Origin: Candidatus Saccharimonadota bacterium
GTDB taxonomy: Bacteria > Patescibacteriota > Saccharimonadia > Saccharimonadales > UBA4665
Direction of reading: 5' to 3'
DNA: 64,000 bases
Assembly: GCA_024635495.1 (NCBI GenBank)
Contig: JAGXIT010000005.1
Coordinates: 124,001 to 188,000 of the forward strand
A program made the translations under genes and the position numbers. Below the pieces are notes generated by a model. The model searched no databases, was not told where the DNA came from, and saw only the letters and a list, made by a program, of their open reading frames with translations. Positions 45,745 to 54,141 of this stretch are shown in pieces. The first letter of the stretch is position 1, and each line of letters begins with the position of its first letter.

Positions 45745-46215
45745 TTATTCCTCGGCGGGTTTCAGGACGACGTGGCGGTCTCGGCCCTCGCCTGCTGAGT
45801 CGCTGGCTAGTCCAGCATCACCAGCGACACGGTGTATCGTGCGGCGGTCTGCGGCATTCATAGGGTTGAGTGCGTATGGTTCGCCCGTGTCTTTGACCTT
45901 CTTGATCCACTCCTGGGCAGTTTCGGCGAGATGGTCTGCGCGCTGCTTCTTGTAGTCTGCAACATCTACGTTCACGCGGTTGTGTGTGAAGTTTTGGTTC
46001 TTAAGCGCATTGCTCACGAGGAATTGGAGCGCCCGGACGGTGTCGCCATGCTGGCCAATCAAAAAGCCGTTCATGTGCGTCGAGGGAACATTCACCTCTA
46101 TCACCTCTTCGTCTTCGCTCGTCGCGTAGACATCAGTATTAAGCCCAAAAAACGAGAGCAAGTCCTCTATGTATTTCTTGGTGTATAGGATTGCGTCTTC
46201 GAGTGATTCGTTCAT
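45745..46215 (-). CDS. jag: Jag/KhpB-like KH-R3H RNA-binding protein
   Basis: 156 residues. KH-II domain (about 30-95) with GFLIGQHGDTVRAL, then an R3H domain (about 95-150) with ADRRTIHRVAGD. The Jag-N domain found in Bacillus and Streptococcus homologues is absent, so this is the short form. It follows yidC by 5 bases in the usual rpmH-rnpA-yidC-jag order. Its last 50 bases are repeated past yvcK. Confidence 0.88.
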   Translation of the reverse strand: MNESLEDAILYTKKYIEDLLSFFGLNTDVYATSEDEEVIEVNVPSTHMNGFLIGQHGDTVRALQFLVSNALKNQNFTHNRVNVDVADYKKQRADHLAETAQEWIKKVKDTGEPYALNPMNAADRRTIHRVAGDAGLASDSAGEGRDRHVVLKPAEE

Positions 46216-46220
46216 GCTAA

Positions 46221-47186
46221 CTACCTCCTTTTTTTCTTACCTGACTTGGACTTAGGAGATTTTTTGGTTGGTTTCTTTTTGGGAGTAGTTGGAGAGGCGA
46301 CGACTTCGCCTTCAGGGATACCATCGATACTAATCTTGCTGCCGCGCTCACCGGTACGAGGTTTGTCGGCTTCCTTGTCCATATCCTCTGCGTCTTCCTT
46401 GAGCGCTGCTCGCTGCTGGATATATGCCACCAAACCACCGATAAACCAGTAGAGGCTGAGCGCTGAGGCGATACGTATCGTGAAGAGCAGAATCATAACC
46501 GGCAAAATGTATTGCATACTGCGGCCCATTGCTGCGCTGACCTCTGATTGATCGGCTTGTTTGCCGTCACCAGCATCGCGAAGGATGTGGCGAAGCTTGC
46601 GACCATCTTTGTCTATTGGCATCAACTGACGACTCGAGATAAACTGGGTAGCTGCGCTGAGGAAGACGAGGATAAGCGCGGGTATGTAGACGCCAGCTGA
46701 GCCCAGCGCTGCGCGAGACAAGTCCATAAAGCCGAAGAGTGTGTTGTCGAAGGCTTGAATATTCTCAGAGATGTGTTGCATCCAGCCGAGGTTCTGGATT
46801 GGGCCGTAAGCAAACGCGACAATCTGGTGTGGATCGTTTATAACCTTAATGAGTCCAGAGTAGAGGCCGATGAGCACTATCATCTGGATAATAAGCACTG
46901 GGAAGGTGGCGAATGGATTAACGCCGCGCTCTTTGTAGAGCTCCATCATCATGCGAGATTCTTTTTGCTTGTCACCTCTAGCTTCTTTTTTGATGCGCTT
47001 GAGCTCTGGCTGCAATTTACGAGTAAGTTTGGTCTGGTGGAGCTGCTTTTTGACGAGCGGCCATAGTATAAGTCGAATAATTATCGTAAAGATAATAATA
47101 GCCAAACCGAAGTTGTGACCTGGAATCAATGCATAAATCAATGCAAGCAAATTGAATATCGGCTGTACGACAAATGTAGTAAACAT
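46221..47186 (-). CDS. yidC: Membrane protein insertase YidC/Oxa1
   Basis: 321 residues with about five membrane helices: FGLAIIIFTIIIRLILWPLVKKQ near 25-47, a charged cytosolic hairpin (about 48-85), ATFPVLIIQMIVLIGLY, and IRIASALSLYWFIGG near 235. Ends in a lysine-rich tail (about 290-321) that can bind ribosomes. No large periplasmic domain, as in Gram-positive types. Follows rnpA by 3 bases. Confidence 0.9.
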   Translation of the reverse strand: MFTTFVVQPIFNLLALIYALIPGHNFGLAIIIFTIIIRLILWPLVKKQLHQTKLTRKLQPELKRIKKEARGDKQKESRMMMELYKERGVNPFATFPVLIIQMIVLIGLYSGLIKVINDPHQIVAFAYGPIQNLGWMQHISENIQAFDNTLFGFMDLSRAALGSAGVYIPALILVFLSAATQFISSRQLMPIDKDGRKLRHILRDAGDGKQADQSEVSAAMGRSMQYILPVMILLFTIRIASALSLYWFIGGLVAYIQQRAALKEDAEDMDKEADKPRTGERGSKISIDGIPEGEVVASPTTPKKKPTKKSPKSKSGKKKRR

Positions 47187-47189
47187 CTA

Positions 47190-47573
47190 TTACTCCTCTT
47201 TCTCTACTATAGCATGTTTATTGTGCTGCTTGAGGCTGGAGTGCGCTTTTGACAACAGATTGGTAAGCTCGGTTTTGAGCGTGTCGTAGGGCATGCCCGC
47301 AAAATCGGTGCTGTACACCATAACAGCTATGTCTAGGCCACTCGTTTTACTGGGGTCGGCCAAGCGGATAACTTCGTATATTCGCCGGCGAATGCGATTA
47401 CGCACCACGGCCGACTTATGGACTTTCTTACTGACAACGACTGCCGCTCGATATGTCTCATCTTTTCTCGCCTGATACCGCACCGCTAGTGATTTGCCAC
47501 GAATAACCGACCCACTTTTATACAGTGGGCGAAGTGCAGATAAACCATGAAATCTGTGAGTCTGCGCAAGCAT
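47190..47573 (-). CDS. rnpA: Ribonuclease P protein component
   Basis: 127 residues. RYQARKDETYRAAVVVSKKV and the basic signature SAVVRNRIRRRIYEVIR identify RNase P protein. It lies 20 bases after rpmH, the standard order. The N-terminal part (HRFHG) is the expected substrate-contact region. Confidence 0.9.
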   Translation of the reverse strand: MLAQTHRFHGLSALRPLYKSGSVIRGKSLAVRYQARKDETYRAAVVVSKKVHKSAVVRNRIRRRIYEVIRLADPSKTSGLDIAVMVYSTDFAGMPYDTLKTELTNLLSKAHSSLKQHNKHAIVEKEE

Positions 47574-47593
47574 TAGCTTGGCTCCGATCGTAT

Positions 47594-47731
47594 CTAGCGT
47601 GAAAGCATCTTACGGCCCTTGTTGCGGCGACGTGCTAACACGGCGCGCCCGGCACGGCTGCTCATTCGTTTCATAAATCCGTGCACTCTTGAACGGTGAC
47701 GTTTCTTTGGTTGGAAGGTTCGCTTTGGCAT
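47594..47731 (-). CDS. rpmH: Ribosomal protein bL34
   Basis: 45 residues: [19 protein letters not shown], then [20 protein letters not shown]. Complete and canonical. Too short for most ORF lists but unmistakable. First gene of the leftward origin-side operon. Confidence 0.96.
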   Translation of the reverse strand: MPKRTFQPKKRHRSRVHGFMKRMSSRAGRAVLARRRNKGRKMLSR

Positions 47732-47859
47732 TCTCTAATTAACCTCTTAGTTTCTAGGTCAGAAGTATAGCACAGGAGGCCTAGTTTAGACGACTTATTG
47801 TCCTTCTGATATTGACAATCAGCTAGGAGTATAGCAAGGTTATCCCCCTTTTACTAGTT

Positions 47860-47900
47860 TTATCCACAACTCTACAGGGGTAGAAATGAGCTGTGGATAA
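47860..47900. other. DnaA boxes upstream of dnaA, oriC candidate
   Basis: Two perfect DnaA boxes in opposite orientation: TTATCCACA (47860-47868) and TGTGGATAA (47892-47900). A partial box TTATCCCCC lies near 47840. They are in the 278-base gap between rpmH and dnaA, the usual origin position. The gap otherwise holds AT-rich sequence and the dnaA leader. Confidence 0.75.
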
Positions 47901-48009
47901 CTCTACCCTTGTTCGTCATGCTTTTGCTTGAAGAATATGGTTGTATAAATTATTGTGGAAAACTTACTACCATCTGCGGTATAGTTGTACACATACCAAG
48001 GGAGGTGTG

Positions 48010-49401
48010 GTGCAAACAATTCAGGAAGACAAACTATGGCAGGCAGTTTTGGGTGATATTGAGATTTCACTTTCGCGTGCTAATTTTTTGACCTGGTTTA
48101 AGAATACTGCCATCGCAACCTCTGATGAATCCGGTGTAACTATCGCCGTTCCAAATGTATTCATCAAGCAGCAACTCGAGCGCAAGTACAGTCAACTTAT
48201 CCTTGATACGCTGCATAAAAATGGTGTCAGCGTCGATACCCTTGCCTTCAAAACCCAAGTATTTACTCGGCCCCAAGTAGATGAGATACCAGAACCTGCT
48301 GAAGTTCAACGATCTATGGAATCATCAAACAAAACCACTTCCAAACAATCCCGCCAGACAACTAACCCGCTTTCACATAATTATCGCCAGGGCTTAAATG
48401 AGAAGTATACATTTGATAATTTTGTGGTTGGGGCCGGAAATGAACTAGCTTACGCAGCATGTCAGGCGGTTTCTGGACAAATTGGCACCAAATACAACCC
48501 ATTGTTTCTCTATGGTGGCGCCGGTATCGGTAAAACACACCTTATTCAAGCTGTTGGTAATTCTGTGCTCGCTAAGCGACCGGGTTCGAGAGTAGTCTAC
48601 ATCACTAGTGAGCAGTTCGTACAAGAGTTTGTCGATGCGCTGCGCTTCAAGCGCAACACTGATTTTGCCGATTTTTATCGCAGTGCAGATGTACTTATCA
48701 TTGATGACGTACAGTTTTTTGCGGGCAAAGAAAAGATTCAGGAAGAATTCTTTCATACCTTCAACGCCCTTCACCAGGCTAACAAACAGATGATAATCAG
48801 CAGTGATAAGCCGCCACGCGATATTCCAACCCTCGAGGAGCGACTTCGAAGCCGTTTTGTGTGGGGTATGAGTATAGATATGCAAAACCCCGATTTTGAG
48901 ACTCGCTGCGCTATCATTCAGGCAAAAGCCGAGAATAAAGGTGTGCGCTTGCCGGCAGATGTGGTTGATTTGCTTGCTACTCAATTCCAGACAAATATCC
49001 GCGAGCTTGAAGGGGCGCTCAATCAAGTACTCGCCTTTTGTGAGATGCGCGAGCTCGAGCCAAATCTGGCCATTGTTTCTGGTTTGCTCGGTAGCCAAGC
49101 GACTCGACCAAAACATCTCAGCTCAAAGCAGATTATTGAACGCACAGCTCGATACTATCAAATCTCACTTGAAGATATACTGAGTCCGAAGCGTGATAAA
49201 GACATAGTCTTCCCTCGGCAAGTGGCGATGTATTTACTCCGTAGCGAGCTACACTTGAGTTTTCCAAAGATTGCTGTTGAGCTTGGTCGCAAAGACCACA
49301 CTACAGCTATCCATTCGGTTGAGAAAATCGAGAAAGAATACAATCTAAACCCCGAAGTTCGTACCGCGGTTACCGACATAAAGGAACGTTTGTATGCGTA
49401 G
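48010..49401 (+). CDS. dnaA: Chromosomal replication initiator DnaA
   Basis: 463 residues from a GTG at 48010, preceded by AAGGGAGG; an in-frame ATG at 47941 would add 23 residues unlike any DnaA. Domain I (about 1-75, EDKLWQAVLGDIE), a short linker, AAA+ domain with Walker A GGAGIGKTH and Walker B LIIDDVQFF, and the C-terminal HTH with KDHTTAIHSVEKIEKE, the DnaA-box-binding signature. Normal bacterial length. Confidence 0.95.
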   Translation: MQTIQEDKLWQAVLGDIEISLSRANFLTWFKNTAIATSDESGVTIAVPNVFIKQQLERKYSQLILDTLHKNGVSVDTLAFKTQVFTRPQVDEIPEPAEVQRSMESSNKTTSKQSRQTTNPLSHNYRQGLNEKYTFDNFVVGAGNELAYAACQAVSGQIGTKYNPLFLYGGAGIGKTHLIQAVGNSVLAKRPGSRVVYITSEQFVQEFVDALRFKRNTDFADFYRSADVLIIDDVQFFAGKEKIQEEFFHTFNALHQANKQMIISSDKPPRDIPTLEERLRSRFVWGMSIDMQNPDFETRCAIIQAKAENKGVRLPADVVDLLATQFQTNIRELEGALNQVLAFCEMRELEPNLAIVSGLLGSQATRPKHLSSKQIIERTARYYQISLEDILSPKRDKDIVFPRQVAMYLLRSELHLSFPKIAVELGRKDHTTAIHSVEKIEKEYNLNPEVRTAVTDIKERLYA

Positions 49402-49683
49402 TGTTTTTATAGTTTCGGGGCTGTGTAGTGACTGTGTAAAAACTGTTTGTTTGTTTGTGCAAAATACTAAGTTATACCCCCACCACGTTTTTTTTGCTCA
49501 TATGCCTGCGTATAAGGTACTCGGTTTTACCCAGGTTATTGCACAACTTTACTACTCAGTAATTCACAGTTTATTTATGCAATTTGTATCTGTTAAGGGT
49601 GTAGTTACCCACAGTATCCACAAGACCTATAACTACCTACTACTCTTCAAAATGAATATTCAAGTAATAAGAATGGGGACAAT
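49402..49683. other. dnaA-dnaN intergenic region with DnaA-box-like sites
   Basis: 282 bases without a convincing gene. Two directly adjacent near-consensus boxes, TTACCCACA (49605-49613) and GTATCCACA (49614-49622), each have one mismatch. Further weak sites include TTATTGCACA near 49538 and AATTCACAG near 49561. AT-rich stretches surround them. It is a second origin candidate; a small ORF spanning it has no ribosome site and is not supported. Confidence 0.6.
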
Positions 49684-50775
49684 ATGAAACTGAAAGTCAC
49701 ACAAGAAAACCTTACTAAAGCACTAAACTATGTTGCCCGAGTAGCAAGCACACGCGGGACCTTACCAGTACTTGCAAACGTACTACTTAGTGTGGAGGAT
49801 AATCGATTACGTCTCGCTGCCACTAACCTAGATATAGCGATATCGTGCCATATCGGTGCACAAATCCAAACAGGCGGCTCCCTGACTGTCCCGGCTCGTT
49901 TATTACAAGATCTTATTAGTAGTCTACCGGCAGGGGTTATTGAGCTTGAGCAAGATGATATGCGGCTCAAGATTCGAACAGATCATTATAAATCGGTCAT
50001 AAATGGAGTGAGCGCAGAAGAATTCCCTGTTATGCCAGCAATAGAAAAAGGAATCCACTGGTCAATCCCTGCTCAAACATTCAAAGAATCACTCCAACAA
50101 GTCATATTAGCCGCTTCAAATGATGAGAGTCGCCCGGTACTCACTGGCCTGTATATACATGTGATTGATGGCAAGTTATATATAGCAAGTACAGATAGCT
50201 ACCGCTTGGCCGAGAAGCGCCTCACGAAAACTGATAAAGATATAACCCTCCTTATTCCAGCTTCTGCTCTCCAGGATTTACTCCGAGTATTGTCTGACAA
50301 GAGTGGAGAATTAGAAATCGTATGTGACCAGCAACAGGTTTTATTTAAAATCGCCGATATTGAGCTTGTCGCCCGACTTATCGAAGGTAAATACCCAGAC
50401 TACCGCAAACTCATTCCGCAAAATTTCTCAACTACCGCAATACTCTCTCGTGCAGAATTCACTAACGTCACGAAGGTAACGAGCCTTTTTGCTCGCGAAA
50501 GCGCTGGCAGTGTCGTCGTGAGTGCAGATGAATCAAGTGGTAGTGTTTGGGTGCGTGCCGTAGCTTCACAGCTCGGCGAGAACGATGCCTCTGCAACCGC
50601 AAAAGTAAGTGGTGGTGGTGAAATAACCCTCAACTCACGCTATCTTATTGAAGCCCTACAAGTTATCGATAGTGATGAAGTGAAACTAGCCTTTAATGGC
50701 AAACTCGAACCAGTGGTGATTACCGCGGTAGAAGATGATGGGTATCTCCATCTCATCATGCCCCTGAAGAGCTAG
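49684..50775 (+). CDS. dnaN: DNA polymerase III beta sliding clamp
   Basis: 363 residues in three clamp domains of about 120 each. MKLKVTQENLTKALNYVARV at the start, SNDESRPVLTGLYI between domains, and LKS ending after YLHLIMPL, as in other clamps (LPMRL-like end). GGGGAC ribosome site 6 bases upstream. Confidence 0.94.
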   Translation: MKLKVTQENLTKALNYVARVASTRGTLPVLANVLLSVEDNRLRLAATNLDIAISCHIGAQIQTGGSLTVPARLLQDLISSLPAGVIELEQDDMRLKIRTDHYKSVINGVSAEEFPVMPAIEKGIHWSIPAQTFKESLQQVILAASNDESRPVLTGLYIHVIDGKLYIASTDSYRLAEKRLTKTDKDITLLIPASALQDLLRVLSDKSGELEIVCDQQQVLFKIADIELVARLIEGKYPDYRKLIPQNFSTTAILSRAEFTNVTKVTSLFARESAGSVVVSADESSGSVWVRAVASQLGENDASATAKVSGGGEITLNSRYLIEALQVIDSDEVKLAFNGKLEPVVITAVEDDGYLHLIMPLKS

Positions 50776-50795
50776 GGGTAGGTACACGAGTACTC

Positions 50796-50801
50796 TATAC
50801 T
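50796..50801 (+). promoter_or_regulatory. -10 element before recF
   Basis: TATACT, 8 bases before the recF ATG, so a near-leaderless recF transcript is possible in addition to read-through from dnaN. Confidence 0.4.
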
Positions 50802-50809
50802 AAACTAGT

Positions 50810-51862
50810 ATGATTGCTGATATTCATTTGCAACAGTTTCGCTCCTATCACGATGCCCTGTTTGAGTTTGGTTCTGGGGTAAATATTATCGTTGGGCCGA
50901 ATGCGAGCGGTAAAACGAATCTAATTGAAGCTCTACTCGTGCTGGCAAAAGGATCATCGTATCGAGTGTCTGACCAAGAGCTTGTTGAGTTCGAGCAACC
51001 CTGGTTTCGACTCGCCGCGACGGACGAAGCTGGCGAAACGCGAGTATTGAAATACGTAGCCGAACCAAAAGAAAAAATCCTGGTCATTGCAGATAAAGAA
51101 TACCGTCGCTGGCCAAAAGAACGAGTGTTGCCAATCGTATTATTTGAGCCAAATCATTTGCAATTACTCCATGGTTCACCAGAGTTACGCCGGACGTATC
51201 TCGATGATATTCTCGAGCAGATTTTACCTAACTACGCAGCAACCCGAAAGCATTACAAACGAGCCTTATTTCAGCGCAATACCCTCCTTAAGCGAGCGCA
51301 TCACCCGAGTAAACAAGAGTTGTTCCCGTGGGACTTGCGACTCAGTGAACTTGGCGCGGTGATGAGTCGCGCACGAGCCGGACTTGTAGAAGAATTGAGT
51401 CCTCAACTCGAGAGGTTGTACGAGGCGCTTTCCGAAACAAATACCAAAGTATCGATGACGTATCGCACACAGTTCCCTATCGATGGGTATGAAACAACCA
51501 TGCTACACACACTTGAGCAAAAAATACACGATGACTCGACACGGGGTTTCACGAGCACCGGCCCTCACCGCGAAGACATGGAAGTAACATTTAATGATTC
51601 ACCAGCGGATCAAGTGGCTTCACGCGGCGAAACACGCACACTTATACTTGCTCTAAAGGTGTTAGAACTTGAGAAACTTGAAGATAGCCAAAACATTCGA
51701 CCCATATTACTACTCGATGACGTCTTTAGTGAGCTCGATGGTGCCCGGCGCCGGGCACTGACAGCCCATCTCCAACAGTATCAAACATTCTTAACGACTA
51801 CCGATGCAGATATTGCCACGAAACACTTCGTCGATAGCACGATCATCCCCGTAAATCGCTAA
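50810..51862 (+). CDS. recF: DNA replication and repair protein RecF
   Basis: 350 residues, SMC-like ATPase that loads RecA at gaps. Walker A GPNASGKTNL (about 29-38), FRSY near 11, signature TRGFTSTGPHREDM, Walker B ILLLDDVFSELD. Normal length. Third gene of the dnaA-dnaN-recF order; converges on the secretion cluster with an 8-base gap. Confidence 0.94.
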   Translation: MIADIHLQQFRSYHDALFEFGSGVNIIVGPNASGKTNLIEALLVLAKGSSYRVSDQELVEFEQPWFRLAATDEAGETRVLKYVAEPKEKILVIADKEYRRWPKERVLPIVLFEPNHLQLLHGSPELRRTYLDDILEQILPNYAATRKHYKRALFQRNTLLKRAHHPSKQELFPWDLRLSELGAVMSRARAGLVEELSPQLERLYEALSETNTKVSMTYRTQFPIDGYETTMLHTLEQKIHDDSTRGFTSTGPHREDMEVTFNDSPADQVASRGETRTLILALKVLELEKLEDSQNIRPILLLDDVFSELDGARRRALTAHLQQYQTFLTTTDADIATKHFVDSTIIPVNR

Positions 51863-51870
51863 ACCGAAAA

Positions 51871-52533
51871 CTAATCACCTCTCACAGGGAGTGCATTTGA
51901 GAAAACGGTTTTTCCGGTTTTATCTTTGAGATTGAGTTCGACGTATTCAAAGCCGCTATATTTTAAACTGGCAGAGTACTTCGTTGAATCAATAGAACAA
52001 TCAAAACTTATATTGAATAATACCCCATCTCTAGCCCCGGGCTGGACGCTCGATGGTGTAATCGCAACTGTCTGAGCGTCTTTTTTGTAGGAATGAAACA
52101 GAGTTTTAATGTTACTCACCTGGGAAGAAGAAAGACCATTATTTATAAGTTCATCAAAACCTGTAAATGTGAGAGCTTGTGGTGTTGAAACCCCGTTATT
52201 ATTATCCGAGAGGGTTAATGAAAAGTCAGTCACCTCCCCTTCTTTGACTTGAATGGTCTTACTATTGGTCTGTCCACTAACCTGACCCATAATGAAATAA
52301 CTACCCGGCTTTAGTCTTATGGAGACACTACCTACACCGATTCTTGCCGCAACGGTGTCAGTTTGGCTTATGGTGAGCACCGCGCTTTCATCGTTAGTCG
52401 CGATATGTACTGGAATTGTATCGTTATATAACGACAATGAGCTCAGCAAGTTCGCAACAAACATAACTACAACCAAAATATTTACCCCAACTAGGAGTAA
52501 AACTAGTCGTCGAATATTAAAAAACTGGATCAT
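51871..52533 (-). CDS. Membrane-anchored hypothetical protein of the secretion cluster
   Basis: 220 residues: one membrane helix (about 10-30) and an extracytoplasmic beta-rich part with a PEGA-like opening (VSIRLKPGSYFIMGQVSG, about 70-87), then a domain of about 100 residues with SSSQVSNIKTLFHSY. Its start overlaps the end of the next upstream gene by 17 bases. It is the last gene of the leftward cluster. Function unknown. Confidence 0.6.
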   Translation of the reverse strand: MIQFFNIRRLVLLLVGVNILVVVMFVANLLSSLSLYNDTIPVHIATNDESAVLTISQTDTVAARIGVGSVSIRLKPGSYFIMGQVSGQTNSKTIQVKEGEVTDFSLTLSDNNNGVSTPQALTFTGFDELINNGLSSSQVSNIKTLFHSYKKDAQTVAITPSSVQPGARDGVLFNISFDCSIDSTKYSASLKYSGFEYVELNLKDKTGKTVFSNALPVRGD

Positions 52534-52963
52534 ATACTACCCCATTGTTTTTTATATACAAACTCACACTACTCGGTAGTTGGTCGACGCTATAGGAGTC
52601 AAATGCTGTGCCAGGACCGAGCACTATATCAAATATCCCATCGGTTTCTTTCAGCACAACCATACCACCCCCACTGGAATCATCGAGTGTCTTTATATTG
52701 GTGACGACCCACGTGCCATTCTCGAAATACGTAGTGCTCAGAAGTGTAAAATCACGGCCTGGGGTTGGTGGATTACCGCCATTGTTTGGGGTAAGTGCTT
52801 GAGATATGCGGCCAACGAGCGGGTCGCTTTTTTGGAGCTGATATGGTTTTGTTTCACCGAACAGTATCGGTCTAGTTAATAAAACTGCACCTAATAAAAT
52901 ACCCAATAAAATTAGCAGAAATACGACAGGTTTAGTTGATTGCTGTTTTTGGTCCATCTGCAT
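52517..52963 (-). CDS. Small membrane-anchored protein of the secretion cluster
   Basis: 148 residues: one membrane helix (about 12-30), then an extracytoplasmic domain with a proline-glycine-rich stretch (about 58-70) and beta strands (FTLLSTTYFENGTWVVTNI). The fold may resemble small accessory T4SS proteins, but no family is recognised. Three bases from the hydrolase gene upstream. Confidence 0.6.
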   Translation of the reverse strand: MQMDQKQQSTKPVVFLLILLGILLGAVLLTRPILFGETKPYQLQKSDPLVGRISQALTPNNGGNPPTPGRDFTLLSTTYFENGTWVVTNIKTLDDSSGGGMVVLKETDGIFDIVLGPGTAFDSYSVDQLPSSVSLYIKNNGVVYDPVF

Positions 52964-52966
52964 CTA

Positions 52967-54139
52967 TTATAACCCCGGCCCAATGTAGTGATAGTATGTT
53001 ATGCCTGGCTGATCAGTATACTGCGAAGGGCCAACCTGGTCTTCTTGTGGCGCGCTCGAGGTGTGAGCTCCGAAGGTAAATATCTTGGTTCCTTCTGTGT
53101 GGTCAATTATCTCAACATGGTTAATACCACCAGCATCAGCAGGTATTTTTACAAGTAAATCACCAGACTGAATTTCATCATACGTCACTTTTTGCCAGTA
53201 TTGTGGCTCGTTTGGAATATCAGCAACTGGTCCTCGTCTGTCCACACTACCACCAGTTAGGTCGTAGAGAGCCATATTAACCAAACCGCTACAATCGAGA
53301 TAGCAGTCTGGGCCAATCGTAGAACATGATTCGTGCCAGGCTGCGCCACCTTGATGACCACCCTTTATTCCTATGAAATAACTTGTGGTGTCATAAGCTT
53401 TAGCGGCGCAAAGTATTTTAGCGGTTCCTGTCGCAGTAATACAATCAGGACTAACAAACGAGCCCGTACACCCTGTTGTTCCCGAAGAAGCGGTAATACC
53501 AGAGGGGCTGCCGCCATATCGAGCCAAAGCTTGTTGAGCAAAAGTGATACGAGTTTCCATACGTGGATCGCCAGCCGCTTCGTATTTGTTTGCAAAGTAT
53601 GCGGTGGCTTCCTCCAGGGTTGAGGTGTTTGTAAAGTTTTCCATGAAATTAGTCGCACCTGCTGGTGTTGTACCGTTCATCTCAGCCCAAATAACTTGAA
53701 GTTGTGTCGAGAGTTCGTTGATTGAACCAGTTACATTATATTCGCTGGCCGTCGTGAGCACCTTTGACCCCGGCGTCCATTGTACTAACCCCCAACCTCC
53801 CGGATCGGCGACTACTGGATCGTTAGATGTGCCACCTTTTTGCATAATAGTTGGGTTAAAGCCGGATTCTTGTTGAATATTCCCCATAACAGCCGCAATA
53901 TGAGCATCGTCCATGCCTTGCGTCTTGAAGTAGTTCCAGATTTTTTCCGGATTATCTTTGCCATATAGTGTGCTGTTTGCGGTCGCAGAACAAGCATCGA
54001 TATCATAATATAAGATACCCTGCTTGTAGAGGTTAATCTGGGCTTGTGATATCGCAAACGCAGGCGTAAGAGGAACATAAATTGCCATAAACAGAATCAT
54101 CGCCAAGAAGCCAAAAGATCTTATTAGATATGCTTTCAT
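52967..54139 (-). CDS. Secreted two-domain peptidoglycan hydrolase (tail-lysozyme and NlpC/P60)
   Basis: 390 residues. Signal peptide (about 1-29, ending PAFA). A phage tail lysozyme-like domain (about 62-215) has GNIQQESGFNP with E91 as likely catalyst and GGWGLVQWTPG. An NlpC/P60 or CHAP-type domain follows (about 260-390) with the catalytic pair C283 (DCSGLV) and H341 (INHVEI). It would cut both glycan strands and peptide stems. The two-domain plan is like VirB1/TcpG-type T4SS hydrolases that open the wall for the channel. Two bases from the VanY-containing gene. Confidence 0.83.
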   Translation of the reverse strand: MKAYLIRSFGFLAMILFMAIYVPLTPAFAISQAQINLYKQGILYYDIDACSATANSTLYGKDNPEKIWNYFKTQGMDDAHIAAVMGNIQQESGFNPTIMQKGGTSNDPVVADPGGWGLVQWTPGSKVLTTASEYNVTGSINELSTQLQVIWAEMNGTTPAGATNFMENFTNTSTLEEATAYFANKYEAAGDPRMETRITFAQQALARYGGSPSGITASSGTTGCTGSFVSPDCITATGTAKILCAAKAYDTTSYFIGIKGGHQGGAAWHESCSTIGPDCYLDCSGLVNMALYDLTGGSVDRRGPVADIPNEPQYWQKVTYDEIQSGDLLVKIPADAGGINHVEIIDHTEGTKIFTFGAHTSSAPQEDQVGPSQYTDQPGITYYHYIGPGL

Positions 54140-54141
54140 CT

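Noticed and set aside
44700-45796. jag end duplication as an assembly artefact
   Set aside because: The copies differ at two bases plus the stop codon and the same pattern occurs at two other loci with greater divergence, so a mis-join is unlikely.
47941-48009. Longer dnaA start at the ATG at 47941
   Set aside because: The extra 23 residues do not resemble a DnaA N terminus, there is no ribosome site before that ATG, and AAGGGAGG stands just before the GTG at 48010.
49394-49687. A 97-residue ORF between dnaA and dnaN
   Set aside because: No ribosome site, unusual composition, and it covers the DnaA-box cluster.
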